NCBI GenBank assembly: GCA_965247775.1
Contig: OZ252031.1
Location: 1,612,001-1,676,000, forward strand
Length of the DNA stretch: 64,000 bases
DNA from: G965247775 sp965247775
GTDB taxonomy: Bacteria; Chloroflexota; Dehalococcoidia; Bin125
Direction: 5' to 3'
Position 1 is the first letter of the stretch; the number at the start of each line of letters is the position of its first letter. The notes below the pieces were generated by a model. That model searched no databases, had not been told where the DNA came from, and was given only the letters and a program-made list of their open reading frames with translations. Positions 34,696 through 43,638 of the stretch are shown one piece after another. The position numbers and the translations under genes are program-made.

Positions 34696-36375
34696 TCAGA
34701 TGATCGCTGTCCCTTGGTGCTCGCCCCAGACAGCGCGCAGTCCGTCGGCAACCTCGCCCAGGGTGACGTTGGCCTTGACCGCCTCGCCAATGGGGCCCAT
34801 GAGGTTGTCGTCGCCGGCGGCGGTCTGGCGTACGCGGTCAATGGCGGCCGCGGCGCGGGAGGCGTCGCGGGCGTCACGCAGGCGCTCGAGCTTCTCCGTC
34901 TGGCGATGGCCGACCTGGGGGTCCACGCGCACGATCTCGGTGGTCACGGGATCGTCGGTGGTGAAGCGGTTCACTCCCACTTTGACGTCGCCGGTAACGC
35001 CGGGGGCGGCGCCGTTGCGCCGGGCTGCGTGCGCCTCGGCCTCGAGAGCGACCTGGCGCTGGTAGGCGGCCTCCATGATCTGCCGCTGCTGATAACCCGC
35101 CTCGATGGCTGCGACCGCTCCGCCCAGCGCGTCGATCTGGTCGATGTAGCGGGCCGCCTCGGCCTCAATGGCGTCCGTGGTGTGCTCAATGTACGAGGAG
35201 CCGCCGAGGGGATCGACGATGTCGGCGACGCCGATCTCGTGCGCGATGATCTGCTGCGTGCGCAGGGCAACCTCCACGGCGTGCTCGCTGGGCAGGCCCA
35301 AGGCCTCATCGAGCGAGTTCGTGTGCAGCGACTGCGTGCCGCCGAGCACGGCGGCCAGCGCCTGCAGGGCCGTGCGCACGATGTTGTTGTCGGGCTGCTG
35401 GGCGGTGAGGGTGACGCCCCCGGTCTGGGTGTGGAAGCGCAGCATCATGGCGCGATCGTTGCGGGCGTGGAAGCGATCACGGGCGATCCGGGCCCAGAGA
35501 CGGCGCGCGGCGCGGAACTTCGCGATCTCCTCCAGGAAATTGGCGTGACAGGCGAAGAAGAATGAGAGCCGAGCGCCGAAGACGTCGAAGTCCAAGCCGG
35601 CGGCCAGGGCGGCCTCCACGTACGCGACGGCGTGGGCCAAGGTAAAGCCGATCTCCTGGGCGGCGGTGCCGCCGGCTTCGCGCATGTGGTAGCCGCTGAC
35701 GCTGATGGTGTTCCAGCGGGGGACCTCCCGGCTGCCGTAGTCGAAGATGTCGGTGATCAGGCGCATGGAGGGGCCGGGCGGATAGATGAAGGTGCCGCGC
35801 GCCACGTACTCCTTGAGGATGTCGTTCTGGACGGTGCCCCCGAGGGTGGCGAGCGCGACGCCCTGCTCTTGGGCGACCGCGGCGTAGAGGGCGAGGAGCG
35901 TGGCGGCCGTGGCATTGATCGTCATGGAGGTGGTGACGCGGTCGAGGGGGATGCCGTCGAAGAGGATGCGCATATCTTCGATGGAGTCGATCGCCACGCC
36001 CACCTTGCCCACCTCGCCGATCGCCTCGGGGGCGTCGGAGTCGTAGCCGATCTGGGTGGGGAGGTCGAAGGCGACGGAGAGGCCCGTCTGCCCCTGCGCC
36101 AAGAGGAAGCGGTAGCGCCGGTTGCTGGCTTCGGCGTCCTCTTGGCCGGCGTACTGGCGCATGGTCCAGAAGCGGCCGCGGTACATGCTGGGCTGGATGC
36201 CGCGGGTGTAGGGAAACTCGCCCGGGAAGCCGAGGTGGGCCGAATCCGCAGGTGCGTCGTAGAGGGGTTGGAGAGGCTCGCCGGAGGAGCGCCGGAATTC
36301 CGGGCGGCGCTCGGCCCGGCGCGCCACGGCCGGGTCGTAGGTTTGCCGACGCCACTGCTCGATCGAGTCCTTCAT
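34696..36375 (-). CDS. Methylmalonyl-CoA mutase, large (catalytic) subunit
   Basis: The 559-residue protein is the TIM-barrel substrate-binding part. Motifs are FPYTRGIQPSMYRGRFWTMRQYAG near the start, GQTGLSVAFDLPTQIGYDSD, GTVQNDILKEYVARGTFI, SVSGYHMREAGGTA and SLHTNSLDEALGLPSEHAVE. The YxxxxRxxWTMRQYAG form fits methylmalonyl- rather than isobutyryl-CoA mutase, though related mutases cannot be fully excluded. It is first in the meaB cluster. TAAACT upstream may be its -10, with a short leader containing GGGGAG. Confidence 0.93.
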   Translation of the reverse strand: MKDSIEQWRRQTYDPAVARRAERRPEFRRSSGEPLQPLYDAPADSAHLGFPGEFPYTRGIQPSMYRGRFWTMRQYAGQEDAEASNRRYRFLLAQGQTGLSVAFDLPTQIGYDSDAPEAIGEVGKVGVAIDSIEDMRILFDGIPLDRVTTSMTINATAATLLALYAAVAQEQGVALATLGGTVQNDILKEYVARGTFIYPPGPSMRLITDIFDYGSREVPRWNTISVSGYHMREAGGTAAQEIGFTLAHAVAYVEAALAAGLDFDVFGARLSFFFACHANFLEEIAKFRAARRLWARIARDRFHARNDRAMMLRFHTQTGGVTLTAQQPDNNIVRTALQALAAVLGGTQSLHTNSLDEALGLPSEHAVEVALRTQQIIAHEIGVADIVDPLGGSSYIEHTTDAIEAEAARYIDQIDALGGAVAAIEAGYQQRQIMEAAYQRQVALEAEAHAARRNGAAPGVTGDVKVGVNRFTTDDPVTTEIVRVDPQVGHRQTEKLERLRDARDASRAAAAIDRVRQTAAGDDNLMGPIGEAVKANVTLGEVADGLRAVWGEHQGTAII

Positions 36376-36456
36376 GGCTGCTCCCCGCTGAGTTTATCGC
36401 TGCGCGCGGCGGGTCGTCACGAGATCCCGCTCCCCCGCGAGGCGGCTGGGAAGTGG

Positions 36457-36530
36457 TGGGCGGTGGAGGACTCGAACCTCCGACCTTCCGGGTGTAAACC
36501 GGATGCTCTCGCCATCTGAGCTAACCGCCC
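36457..36530 (-). tRNA. tRNA-Val (TAC)
   Basis: The cloverleaf has acceptor GGGCGGT/ACCGCCC, anticodon loop TTTACAC (TAC), T-loop TTCGAGT, discriminator A and encoded CCA. Confidence 0.95.
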
Positions 36531-36642
36531 ACAGGATCGCGGCAGGTGCGGTCTTGCCGCGACCGTATGGAGCGGGCGGCGTCATGGTCAAGCGATGAGG
36601 GGGGTGCGCCCCCGTCCGACAGCGGCGGCCGCAGGGACTCGC

Positions 36643-37842
36643 CTATTGGGTGGCCAGGAAGCCGCCCAGGTTCTCCGCGGCCTGCGCGAACTGCGCCGCG
36701 CCGTCGCGGAAGAGGTCGACGCCGCGGCCGATCTGGACGCCGTCGGCGGCGTCGACCCCGGCCTGGAGGAGCCCTGAGGCGACCTCCAGGAGCTCGAAGG
36801 CCTCGAGCACGTCCGCCGTCAGCACGTCCGCCGAGGAGGGCGGCGTGAGCTGGGCCCAGGCCTGGAGGTTGGTCACCCAGATGCGCGCCTGGGCGGTGAC
36901 GTTCCGCTGCCAGGCGATGTCGTCGATGACGGTGGGATCGGCCTGGAGGCGGGCGAAGAGTTCGTTGGCGGCGGCGTGGTTGGCGATCTGGGAGTCCAGC
37001 AGCTCCTGCGCCACGGTGAGGAAGGAGGCGTCGATCTCTTCGGTCTCGAACTCGATGGCGGTGTCGAGAATGCGATTGGTCAGCGCGGTCATCTCTTCGA
37101 AGGTGTGGAAGCCGATCTTGACCGTGTCGACGATGCCGTCGGCGCGGACGTAGAGCGTGGTGGGCATGCCGACGACCTGGTACGGCCCGTCGCGGCCGCC
37201 AAGGTCGTCGTCCAGGTCCAGAAGCAAGGGATAGGTGGCCCCGGTCTGGCCCGCGAAGCGGGTGGCGGTGGCCAGGGACTCGGCGCGGTTGATCCCGATC
37301 AGTGCCAGCCGGTCGCCGGCGGTTTGATGGACGCGCTCGAAGTCGGGCATTTCCTCGATGCAGAAGGCGCACCAGGAGGCCCAGAAGTTGACGACGGCCG
37401 GTTTGCCGAGGGCGCTGAGCTGCACGGGGGCACCCTCCAAGTCCAGGAGGCGGAAGTCGGGGACCAACGCACCTTCTTTGGGGGCGTCGCCGTCGCGTTG
37501 GATGTAGCCGATGAAGGTCTGCGCCTCCAGCTCGTCGACGCGCGCCGCCAGCGTTTCGATCTCGCTGGGATCCGCGCCGGGGCCGTTGCGGAGGAGGTCC
37601 AGGCGGTCGCGGGTCACGTCCAGCTCGTCCAGCTTGGCCTGGAAGTCGGCGCCGACGACCTCGGTGACGTCCGCCGTGCTGGGCGCCACCCAGAAGGCCG
37701 CGAGGGCTGCGAGGGCCATCAGCCCCAGAACGGCCAGGCGGTTGATGCCTTCGCGCCTCGACCGCGGCCGGCGCAGGACGGGAAATTCGATGCCCCGGAT
37801 GAACCCGACCATAACGGTCCCCACACTCGCGGGACGTGCCAT
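36643..37842 (-). CDS. TlpA-like thioredoxin-fold protein with C-terminal helical domain
   Basis: The protein has a membrane anchor (about 34-53), a coiled-coil spacer and a TlpA/ResA-like redoxin domain from about 125 to 250 with the active-site NFWASWCAFCIEEMPDFERV (C158-x2-C161) and the cis-Pro in VGMPTTLY. A further 150 residues follow, mainly helical (DASFLTVAQELLDSQIANHAAAN to QIGRGVDLFRDGAAQFA), which is not part of TlpA. It probably reduces or transfers disulfides outside the membrane. The start is chosen at the ATG with an upstream G-rich RBS; an ATG eight codons earlier is possible. Confidence 0.82.
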   Translation of the reverse strand: MARPASVGTVMVGFIRGIEFPVLRRPRSRREGINRLAVLGLMALAALAAFWVAPSTADVTEVVGADFQAKLDELDVTRDRLDLLRNGPGADPSEIETLAARVDELEAQTFIGYIQRDGDAPKEGALVPDFRLLDLEGAPVQLSALGKPAVVNFWASWCAFCIEEMPDFERVHQTAGDRLALIGINRAESLATATRFAGQTGATYPLLLDLDDDLGGRDGPYQVVGMPTTLYVRADGIVDTVKIGFHTFEEMTALTNRILDTAIEFETEEIDASFLTVAQELLDSQIANHAAANELFARLQADPTVIDDIAWQRNVTAQARIWVTNLQAWAQLTPPSSADVLTADVLEAFELLEVASGLLQAGVDAADGVQIGRGVDLFRDGAAQFAQAAENLGGFLATQ

Positions 37843-37966
37843 CGCGTGCCCGCTCTCCCCCACCATCCTCGCCCGCGGCGTCCTGCACGCGATACGGTCA
37901 GGGGGTACGGCCGGATGCGAGCGCAGGCGTGACTGCGGTCACGCCGACGCCGCCCAGGGCCGCAGA

Positions 37967-37996
37967 TTGACCCCCTTCTTGGGCGGTTGATAGCAT
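37967..37996 (+). promoter_or_regulatory. Promoter of the Met-Val-Leu-Arg tRNA cluster
   Basis: TTGACC (37967-37972), 18-nt spacer, TAGCAT (37991-37996). Transcription would start near 38003, about 33 nt before the first tRNA. Confidence 0.65.
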
Positions 37997-38035
37997 GAGA
38001 TCTGGGCGTTCTTTCGGGCGAACCGTCCCACGGAT

Positions 38036-38108
38036 GGCAGCGTAGCTCAGTTGGTAGAGCAGGGGACTCATAAGCCCTTGGTCGCAGGTTCGAGTCCTGC
38101 CGCTGCTA
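38036..38108 (+). tRNA. tRNA-Met (CAT)
   Basis: The anticodon loop is CTCATAA (CAT), the T-loop TTCGAGT, and CCA is encoded. The acceptor pairs GGCAGCG with CGCTGCT (terminal G-U). It looks elongator-like. An Ile (lysidine) identity cannot be excluded by sequence alone. Confidence 0.9.
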
Positions 38109-38126
38109 CCATCACGAGGCCGTTTG

Positions 38127-38200
38127 GGGCGATTAGCTCAGCTGGCTAGAGCGTCCGGTTCACATCCGGGAGGTCGCAGGTTCAAGTCCTGCATCGCCCA
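38127..38200 (+). tRNA. tRNA-Val (CAC)
   Basis: The acceptor is GGGCGAT/ATCGCCC, anticodon loop TTCACAT (CAC), T-loop TTCAAGT, and CCA is encoded. It is the second of four clustered tRNAs. Confidence 0.94.
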
Positions 38201-38215
38201 CCAGCAGCGGTGCGC

Positions 38216-38299
38216 GCCGAAGTGGCGGAATTGGCAGACGCGCTACGTTCAGGGCGTAGTGTCCGCAAGGGCGTGGGAGTTCGAGTCTCCCCTTCGGCA
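38216..38299 (+). tRNA. tRNA-Leu (CAG)
   Basis: The acceptor is GCCGAAG/CTTCGGC, anticodon loop TTCAGGG (CAG), with a long class II variable arm (TGTCCGCAAGGGCGT), and CCA is encoded. Confidence 0.94.
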
Positions 38300-38309
38300 C
38301 CAAGCAGTC

Positions 38310-38383
38310 GCGCTCGTAGCTCAGTGGATTAGAGCGCTGCCCTGCGGAGGCAGAGGTCGTGGGTTCAAGTCCCGCCGAGCGCG
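38310..38383 (+). tRNA. tRNA-Arg (GCG)
   Basis: The acceptor is GCGCTCG/CGAGCGC with discriminator G and encoded CCA. The anticodon stem CTGCC/GGCAG encloses CTGCGGA, so position 34 is G and the anticodon is GCG. Most bacteria read CGU/CGC/CGA with an A34 (inosine) tRNA instead. Confidence 0.88.
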
Positions 38384-38458
38384 CCACTTCCCGCGCCCCG
38401 TCGCACTCCCTGCGGCCGTCCGGCAGGGTGATCGCGTCCGGGCGGCTTGGCCCGGCGG

Positions 38459-38464
38459 TATCCT
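38459..38464 (+). promoter_or_regulatory. -10 hexamer nine bases before uvrC
   Basis: TATCCT at 38459-38464 is followed by nine bases and the uvrC ATG at 38474. This suggests a leaderless or near-leaderless uvrC mRNA. No clear -35 is seen. Confidence 0.4.
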
Positions 38465-38473
38465 GAAGCCACG

Positions 38474-40408
38474 ATGGGGAACCAAGGGACGGTCCCGGTG
38501 GTGCGGGCAGCCAAACTGAAGACGCAAGTGCGCACCGTGCCCGAGAAGCCGGGCGTCTACCTGTTCCGCAACGCCCAGGGCGCCGTGATCTACGTGGGGA
38601 AGGCCGCCAACCTCCGCGCGCGCGTGCGCTCGTATTTCGGCGCGCCGAACTCGCTCGCAGGGAAGACCCGGCGTCTCTCGGCCGCGATCGCGGACCTGGA
38701 ATACGTCACGACGGCCACGGAGCAGGAGGCGCTGCACCTGGAAGCATCGCTGGTGAAGCGTCACCAGCCCCTCTACAACGTGCGGCTCAAGGATGACAAG
38801 CACTACCCCTATCTGAAGATCGACGTGGACGAGCCGTGGCCGCGCGTCTACATCACGCGCAGCGTCCAGCGCGACGGCGGCCGCTACTTTGGGCCCTACG
38901 CGAACGCCAAGTCCGTCCGCACGACGCTGGACATCGTCAAGAAACTGTTTCCCTGGCGCTCCTGCACCAAGACGATCAGCGGGACCGACGCGCGTCCCTG
39001 CCTGGATTACTACATCCGCCGCTGCATCGCCCCGTGCACCTCCTACTGCACTCCGGAGGAATACCGGGCCGTCGTCGATCAGGTGATCCACTTCCTGGAA
39101 GGGCGCACGGACCTGGTGCTCAGCGACCTCCAGGAGCGCATGGCGGCCGCCAGCGCCGCGCTCGATTACGAGCGTGCGGCACAACTTCGTGACCAGCTGC
39201 GGGCGGTGGCGAAGGTCACCGAGGCTCAGGTGGTCGCCTCCACAACGGAGGCGGAGATTGACGTCTTCGGCTTGGCTCAGGATGGCAACGAAGCTGTCGT
39301 TCAGGTGCTTTTCGTCCGGGGCACAAAAATGACGGGAGGGGACGTCTTCAGCCTGGCGGGGGTCAGCGAGGAGCCAGCGGCCGTCGTGCTGGGCTCCTTT
39401 CTCAAGCAGTTCTATAAGGACGCGACGGTGGCGCCGCGGCTGATCCTGCTCCCCACCGCTCCCGACGAGATGGATCTGCTCGCGCGCTGGCTCAGCGATA
39501 CGCGCGGCGGACGCGTGGAGCTGCGGATGCCGACGCGCGGCGAGAAGCGGCGCCTCGTGGCCATGGCTCAGGAGAACGCTGCGGAGTCCTTGCAGCTACA
39601 GCGCGCGACGTGGCTGGCCGACGAGGGCAAGACCGGGGCGGCGCTGTCGGAGCTGCAGGAGGCCCTGAGTCTGCCCGAGCCGCCGGGGCGGATCGAGTGC
39701 TACGACATCTCCAACATCCAAGGCAGGGATTCCGTCGCGAGCATGGTGGTCTTTCTCGATGGCCATCCCGCCACCCGGGAGTATCGCCGCTTCGAGATCA
39801 AGACGGTGGCAGGGGCGAACGACTTCGCCTCCATGGCGGAAGTGCTGGAGCGTCGCTTCAAACGGCTGGCGCGGGAGCGGGCCGCGGCCCGAGACAGCGG
39901 CGGCGGAGTGCCCGAGGCGACGCTCGCAGGCGCTACGGGGCCGGAAGGGGGGGTCCCCGAGCGCGCGCGAGAGGGATGGGAGGCGCTGCCCGACCTGCTG
40001 ATCGTCGACGGGGGCAAAGGGCAGCTCTCGGCGGCGCACGATGTGCTGCGCAATCTGGGCATCGACGATGTGCCGCTGGGGGGGCTGGCGAAGCGCAACG
40101 AGGAGTTGTTCGTCGTCGATAGCAAGGAGCCGATCCGGCTGGACCGTCGCTCCCAGGGGCTCTATCTCATCCAGCGCGTGCGCGACGAGGCGCACCGTTT
40201 CGCCATCACCTACCACCGCAGCCTGCGCTCGAGGCGGGGCATGCGGAGCGCGCTGGACGGGGTGCCGGGGGTGGGCCCGAAGCGAAAGAAGGCACTGCTG
40301 AGGAAGTTCGGGAGCCTGAGGGCCATCCGCGACGCCCCCCTCGATGAGATCGCGGCGACGCCAGGGCTGACTCGGGGGGTCGCGGCGCAGGTTAAGGATC
40401 GGCTCTAG
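38474..40408 (+). CDS. uvrC: Excinuclease ABC subunit C
   Basis: UvrC makes both incisions in nucleotide excision repair. The 644-residue protein has the GIY-YIG domain at the start (GVYLFRNAQGAVIYVGKAANLRAR), the UVR domain (LDYERAAQLRDQLRAV), the RNase H-like endonuclease domain (CYDISNIQGRDSVASMVVF and LLIVDGGKGQLSAAHDVL) and C-terminal helix-hairpin-helices (LDGVPGVGPKRKKALLRKFG). A low-complexity insert of about 30 residues precedes the second catalytic segment. I chose the ATG at 38474; upstream in-frame codons would cross the -10 hexamer. Confidence 0.96.
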   Translation: MGNQGTVPVVRAAKLKTQVRTVPEKPGVYLFRNAQGAVIYVGKAANLRARVRSYFGAPNSLAGKTRRLSAAIADLEYVTTATEQEALHLEASLVKRHQPLYNVRLKDDKHYPYLKIDVDEPWPRVYITRSVQRDGGRYFGPYANAKSVRTTLDIVKKLFPWRSCTKTISGTDARPCLDYYIRRCIAPCTSYCTPEEYRAVVDQVIHFLEGRTDLVLSDLQERMAAASAALDYERAAQLRDQLRAVAKVTEAQVVASTTEAEIDVFGLAQDGNEAVVQVLFVRGTKMTGGDVFSLAGVSEEPAAVVLGSFLKQFYKDATVAPRLILLPTAPDEMDLLARWLSDTRGGRVELRMPTRGEKRRLVAMAQENAAESLQLQRATWLADEGKTGAALSELQEALSLPEPPGRIECYDISNIQGRDSVASMVVFLDGHPATREYRRFEIKTVAGANDFASMAEVLERRFKRLARERAAARDSGGGVPEATLAGATGPEGGVPERAREGWEALPDLLIVDGGKGQLSAAHDVLRNLGIDDVPLGGLAKRNEELFVVDSKEPIRLDRRSQGLYLIQRVRDEAHRFAITYHRSLRSRRGMRSALDGVPGVGPKRKKALLRKFGSLRAIRDAPLDEIAATPGLTRGVAAQVKDRL

Positions 40409-40728
40409 GCCAGGCGCCAGCACCAGCGGCCGCGCCAACCGGCCCTCGACGCCGCCGGAGGTTTATGTAATCTTTACGAGCGCCCGGACGAGGCGCCGCG
40501 CCGCGCGCCGGCGCGACGGGTACGACCGAAGGAGGAGGGCCTGATCGCCGGAACGGACTCCAGGCTGTGGCAGCGGGAACAGAGCGTTTCCCCCAGCGTC
40601 CCGCAAAACCGCGGGGAAACGGTGGATACCCCGTGTACCGGAAGTTGTGGTCGCGGAGAGCGCGCGCATATGCTTCGGCCCGGTTCGCCCGCCACACGCT
40701 CCCCTCACGATGCCCGAGGAGCCTGCTC
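40409..40728 (+). promoter_or_regulatory. Long structured leader before the Xer recombinase gene
   Basis: This 320-bp gap holds no recognised gene. A promoter may be TCGACG followed after 16 nt by TAATCT (ending near 40474), leaving a leader of about 245 nt. Within it are GCCTG/CAGGC (around 40540-40570), GCGGGA/TCCCGC and GTTTCCCC/GGGGAAAC (around 40590-40620). The last two overlap and cannot form together, so alternative folds are possible. No known riboswitch motif is recognised. Confidence 0.35.
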
Positions 40729-41640
40729 ATGAACGAGCACGTCCAGCAATTCCTCAGCTTCATGTCCGCCGAAAAGGGGGCCGCGGCGAACACCATCTCC
40801 GCCTACCGTAACGACCTGGATCAGTTCCACCAGCATCTCCAGGGCACTCGCCGCAATGGCCGGGAGCCCTCCTGGGGCGAGGTTGACCCGCAAGCCTTGC
40901 AGGACTACATCGCGGCCATGCGTGCGCGCGAGTACGCGGACGCCACGGTGGCGCGCAAGGTGGCCGCGGTGAAGAGTTTCTTTAGCTACCTCACGGCGGA
41001 AGGCGTGGTCCCCAGCGACCCCACGGAAACGCTTTCCTCGCCGCGGGTGGGCAAGACGCTGCCTAAGGCGCTGACCGTGCAGGAGGTGGACGAGCTGCTG
41101 GAGCAGCCGCGAAAGCGGTCGACGCCCGAAGCGAAGCGCGACAAGGCGATGATGGAGTTGCTGTACGCCACCGGCATGCGTGTGAGCGAACTCGTGGCGC
41201 TCAACCTGGACTCCATCGAACTGCGGAACAACCGCGCCACCGTGCGCTGCGTCGGCAAGGCCGGCAAAGAACGTCTGATCCCTATTCATGAGCAGGCCGT
41301 GCATGCGCTGCGCATCTACTTGCAGGAAGCGCGCCCAGAGCTGGCGCGGTCTCGCCGGGAGAAGGGGCTGTTCATCAACCGCCGTGGTGAGCGGCTGACC
41401 CGGCAAGGCTTCTGGCTGATCCTGAAGAATTACGCGAGGTCCGCGAATATCTCCAGCGACGTCACGCCCCACACCCTGCGGCACTCGTTCGCCACGCACA
41501 TGCTCCGGGGCGGGGCGCCCCTGCGCAGCGTGCAGGAGCTACTCGGGCACGCCAACATCTCCACCACTCAGGTCTACACCCAGCTCACCGACGAGCATGT
41601 GCGCCAGGTCTACGACCACGCCCACCCGCGAGCGCAGTAA
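40729..41640 (+). CDS. Tyrosine recombinase, XerC/XerD type
   Basis: The 303-residue recombinase has an N-terminal SAM-like domain and the catalytic domain with ATGMRVSELVALN (first Arg), the Lys in VGKAGKERLIPI, the HTLRHSFATHML His-Arg pair, LLGHANISTTQVYTQL and the nucleophile Tyr in that last segment. It most resembles chromosomal XerD-type enzymes that resolve chromosome dimers, and uvrC and enolase as neighbours suggest housekeeping rather than mobile DNA. The ATG at 40729 has RBS GAGGAG; an in-frame start at 40567 is unlikely. Confidence 0.9.
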   Translation: MNEHVQQFLSFMSAEKGAAANTISAYRNDLDQFHQHLQGTRRNGREPSWGEVDPQALQDYIAAMRAREYADATVARKVAAVKSFFSYLTAEGVVPSDPTETLSSPRVGKTLPKALTVQEVDELLEQPRKRSTPEAKRDKAMMELLYATGMRVSELVALNLDSIELRNNRATVRCVGKAGKERLIPIHEQAVHALRIYLQEARPELARSRREKGLFINRRGERLTRQGFWLILKNYARSANISSDVTPHTLRHSFATHMLRGGAPLRSVQELLGHANISTTQVYTQLTDEHVRQVYDHAHPRAQ

Positions 41641-41664
41641 CGCCGCTCCGTTGTTCCGCCAGGA

Positions 41665-41688
41665 AGCCGCTCCTAGGATGGAGCGGCT
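41665..41688 (+). terminator. Hairpin after the recombinase gene
   Basis: AGCCGCTCC and GGAGCGGCT flank TAGGAT, nine perfect pairs, followed by CGTGTCGTT. It lies 25 bases after the stop and 78 before enolase, so it is a plausible intrinsic terminator with a weak T-run. Confidence 0.6.
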
Positions 41689-41765
41689 CGTGTCGTTAAG
41701 GGCCGGGCGAACCGGCCGCGGTCGCGGCTGCAAGGAGCAGGGGTCCAGCGGCGCAAGGGAGCGCG

Positions 41766-43061
41766 ATGGAGATCGTGGAGATCGCGGCGCGGGAGCTGCT
41801 GGACTCGCGGGGCAACCCCACGCTGGAAGCCACCGTCACCCTGTTCGACGGCGTGCAGGGCCGGGCGATCGTCCCGTCGGGGGCGAGTACCGGGGCCCAC
41901 GAAGCAGCGGAGCGCCGCGATGGCGACCCGCAACGGTACGGCGGCCGCGGCGTCTTGGGGGCGGTGGGGGCAGTGAACGGCGAGATCCGCGAGGCGCTGA
42001 TCGGCTTCGAGGCCGGCGCACAGGTGGACATCGACGCGGCGTTGGTGGCGCTGGACGGCGATCCGCGCAAAGCGCGGCTGGGAGCCAACGCCCTGCTCAG
42101 CGTGTCGCTGGCCTGCGCCCACGCCGCCGCCGCGGAGCGCGGCGAGCCGCTCTACCGCTACCTGGGCGGGCCCACCGCGCGCACCCTGCCGGTGCCTATG
42201 GCCAACATCCTCAACGGCGGCCGCCACGCGGCCAACAGCACCGACTTCCAAGAGTTCATGGTCATGCCTCTGGGCGCCGCCAGCTTCCGCGAGGGGCTGC
42301 GGGCCGTGGCCGAGGTCTACCACGCCCTGCACCGGGTGCTGCGCGAGCGCGGCCTGGCCACCGGTGTGGGGGATGAGGGCGGCTTCGCGCCGGCGCTGGG
42401 GGGCAACGAGCCAGCGCTCGAGCTGGTGCTGGCGGCGGTCGAACGGGCCGGATATCGCCCGGGGGCGGAGATCGCGATTGCCCTGGACCCCGCCACGACG
42501 GAACTCTATGGCGAGGACGGCTACCACTTGGAAACGGAGGGGCGCACGCTGTCGGCGGACGAGATGGTGGCGCTCTGGACCGACTGGGCCGGGCGCTATC
42601 CCATCGTCTCGATCGAAGACGGCATGGCCGAGGACGACTGGGACGGCTGGCAGCGGCTGACGGCGACCATCGGCGAGCAGGTGCAAACGGTGGGAGACGA
42701 CCTCTTGGTGACGAATCCCGAGCGGCTGCGCCGGGCGATCGCGGAGCGATCGGCCAACAGCATCCTGATCAAGCCCAACCAGATCGGGACCCTGAGCGAG
42801 ACGCTGGAGGCGGTGGCCCTGGCGCAGCGGGCCGGCTGGACGACGGTGATCAGCCATCGCTCAGGGGAAAGTGAGGACACGACGATCGCGGATCTCGCCG
42901 TCGCGACGAATGCCGGCCTCATCAAGGCCGGTGCGCCCGCGCGATCCGAACGCGTGGCGAAGTACAACCGCTTGCTGGAGATCGAGGCCGAACTGGGAGA
43001 GGCGGCCCGCTACCCGGGGCACGCGGCCATCCCACAGGCGCAGCGGCTCGCACCGGCCTGA
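41766..43061 (+). CDS. eno: Enolase
   Basis: Enolase interconverts 2-phosphoglycerate and phosphoenolpyruvate. The 431-residue protein has AARELLDSRGNPTLEATV, the VPSGASTGAHEA loop, LPVPMANILNGGRHA, the TGVGDEGGFAP catalytic loop, the metal ligands in ALDPATTELY, SIEDGMAEDDWDGW and the VGDDLLVTNP segment, and the catalytic ILIKPNQIGTLSET and VISHRSGESED. The length matches the family. It leads a four-gene plus-strand series with tight spacing. Confidence 0.97.
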   Translation: MEIVEIAARELLDSRGNPTLEATVTLFDGVQGRAIVPSGASTGAHEAAERRDGDPQRYGGRGVLGAVGAVNGEIREALIGFEAGAQVDIDAALVALDGDPRKARLGANALLSVSLACAHAAAAERGEPLYRYLGGPTARTLPVPMANILNGGRHAANSTDFQEFMVMPLGAASFREGLRAVAEVYHALHRVLRERGLATGVGDEGGFAPALGGNEPALELVLAAVERAGYRPGAEIAIALDPATTELYGEDGYHLETEGRTLSADEMVALWTDWAGRYPIVSIEDGMAEDDWDGWQRLTATIGEQVQTVGDDLLVTNPERLRRAIAERSANSILIKPNQIGTLSETLEAVALAQRAGWTTVISHRSGESEDTTIADLAVATNAGLIKAGAPARSERVAKYNRLLEIEAELGEAARYPGHAAIPQAQRLAPA

Positions 43062-43065
43062 TGCA

Positions 43066-43638
43066 GTGGCGCCGCACGCCGTCGATCGGATCAGCGAGGA
43101 ACTGGAGGCCAACCGGGCCATGTTCGTCGCGCTGTGCCGGGCGTTGACGGGGGAGTTGGCGCGCCCGGTCCCGGGCGGGCACTGGAGCGTGGGCGATCAC
43201 GTCGCGCACATTGCCGCATACGACCGGCTGGCCGTCCACCACCTGGCTTCACGAGTCGTCGGAATGGACCCCCGTCCCCAGATGGATAGCGACGGCTGGA
43301 ACGAGTCGGAGGTGCGGCAGCGGGCGGGGCGGACGTTGCCGGCGCTGCTGAGTGAGATGGGGGAATTGCGAGCCGCGGCGATGGCGCTGCTCACGGCCGT
43401 GCCGGAGCCGGCCTTGGACCGACACGTCTGGTTCCCGGGGGACGCGCGGCGGGCCGCGGGCGACGTCCCGCTGCGGCTCTGGCTGGAGCGCTGGAGCAAG
43501 CACGACATGATCCACGCCCGCGACATGCTGCGCGCCCTCCCGGCCCTGGCCGCCCATCGCGACTTCCAGAGCTGGCTGAGCGGCGATCCGTTGTTGGAGG
43601 CTCTGGCACGTGCAGAGGCTGGCCAGCGCGATGGCTGA
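43066..43638 (+). CDS. DinB-like protein downstream of enolase
   Basis: The 190-residue protein has the DinB/maleylpyruvate-isomerase-like helical pattern: FVALCRALTGELARPVPGGH, then WSVGDHVAHIAAYDRLAVHH and a late WLERWSKHDMIHARDML. Histidines in the second and third segments suit a metal site. A GTG at 43066 is used, five bases after the enolase stop; an ATG at 43120 is an alternative. Substrate unknown. Confidence 0.75.
   Translation: MAPHAVDRISEELEANRAMFVALCRALTGELARPVPGGHWSVGDHVAHIAAYDRLAVHHLASRVVGMDPRPQMDSDGWNESEVRQRAGRTLPALLSEMGELRAAAMALLTAVPEPALDRHVWFPGDARRAAGDVPLRLWLERWSKHDMIHARDMLRALPALAAHRDFQSWLSGDPLLEALARAEAGQRDG

Noticed and set aside
43061..43121. ATG overlapping the enolase stop as start of the next gene.
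   Set aside because: It is in a different frame from the DinB-like protein; the GTG at 43066 is in frame.
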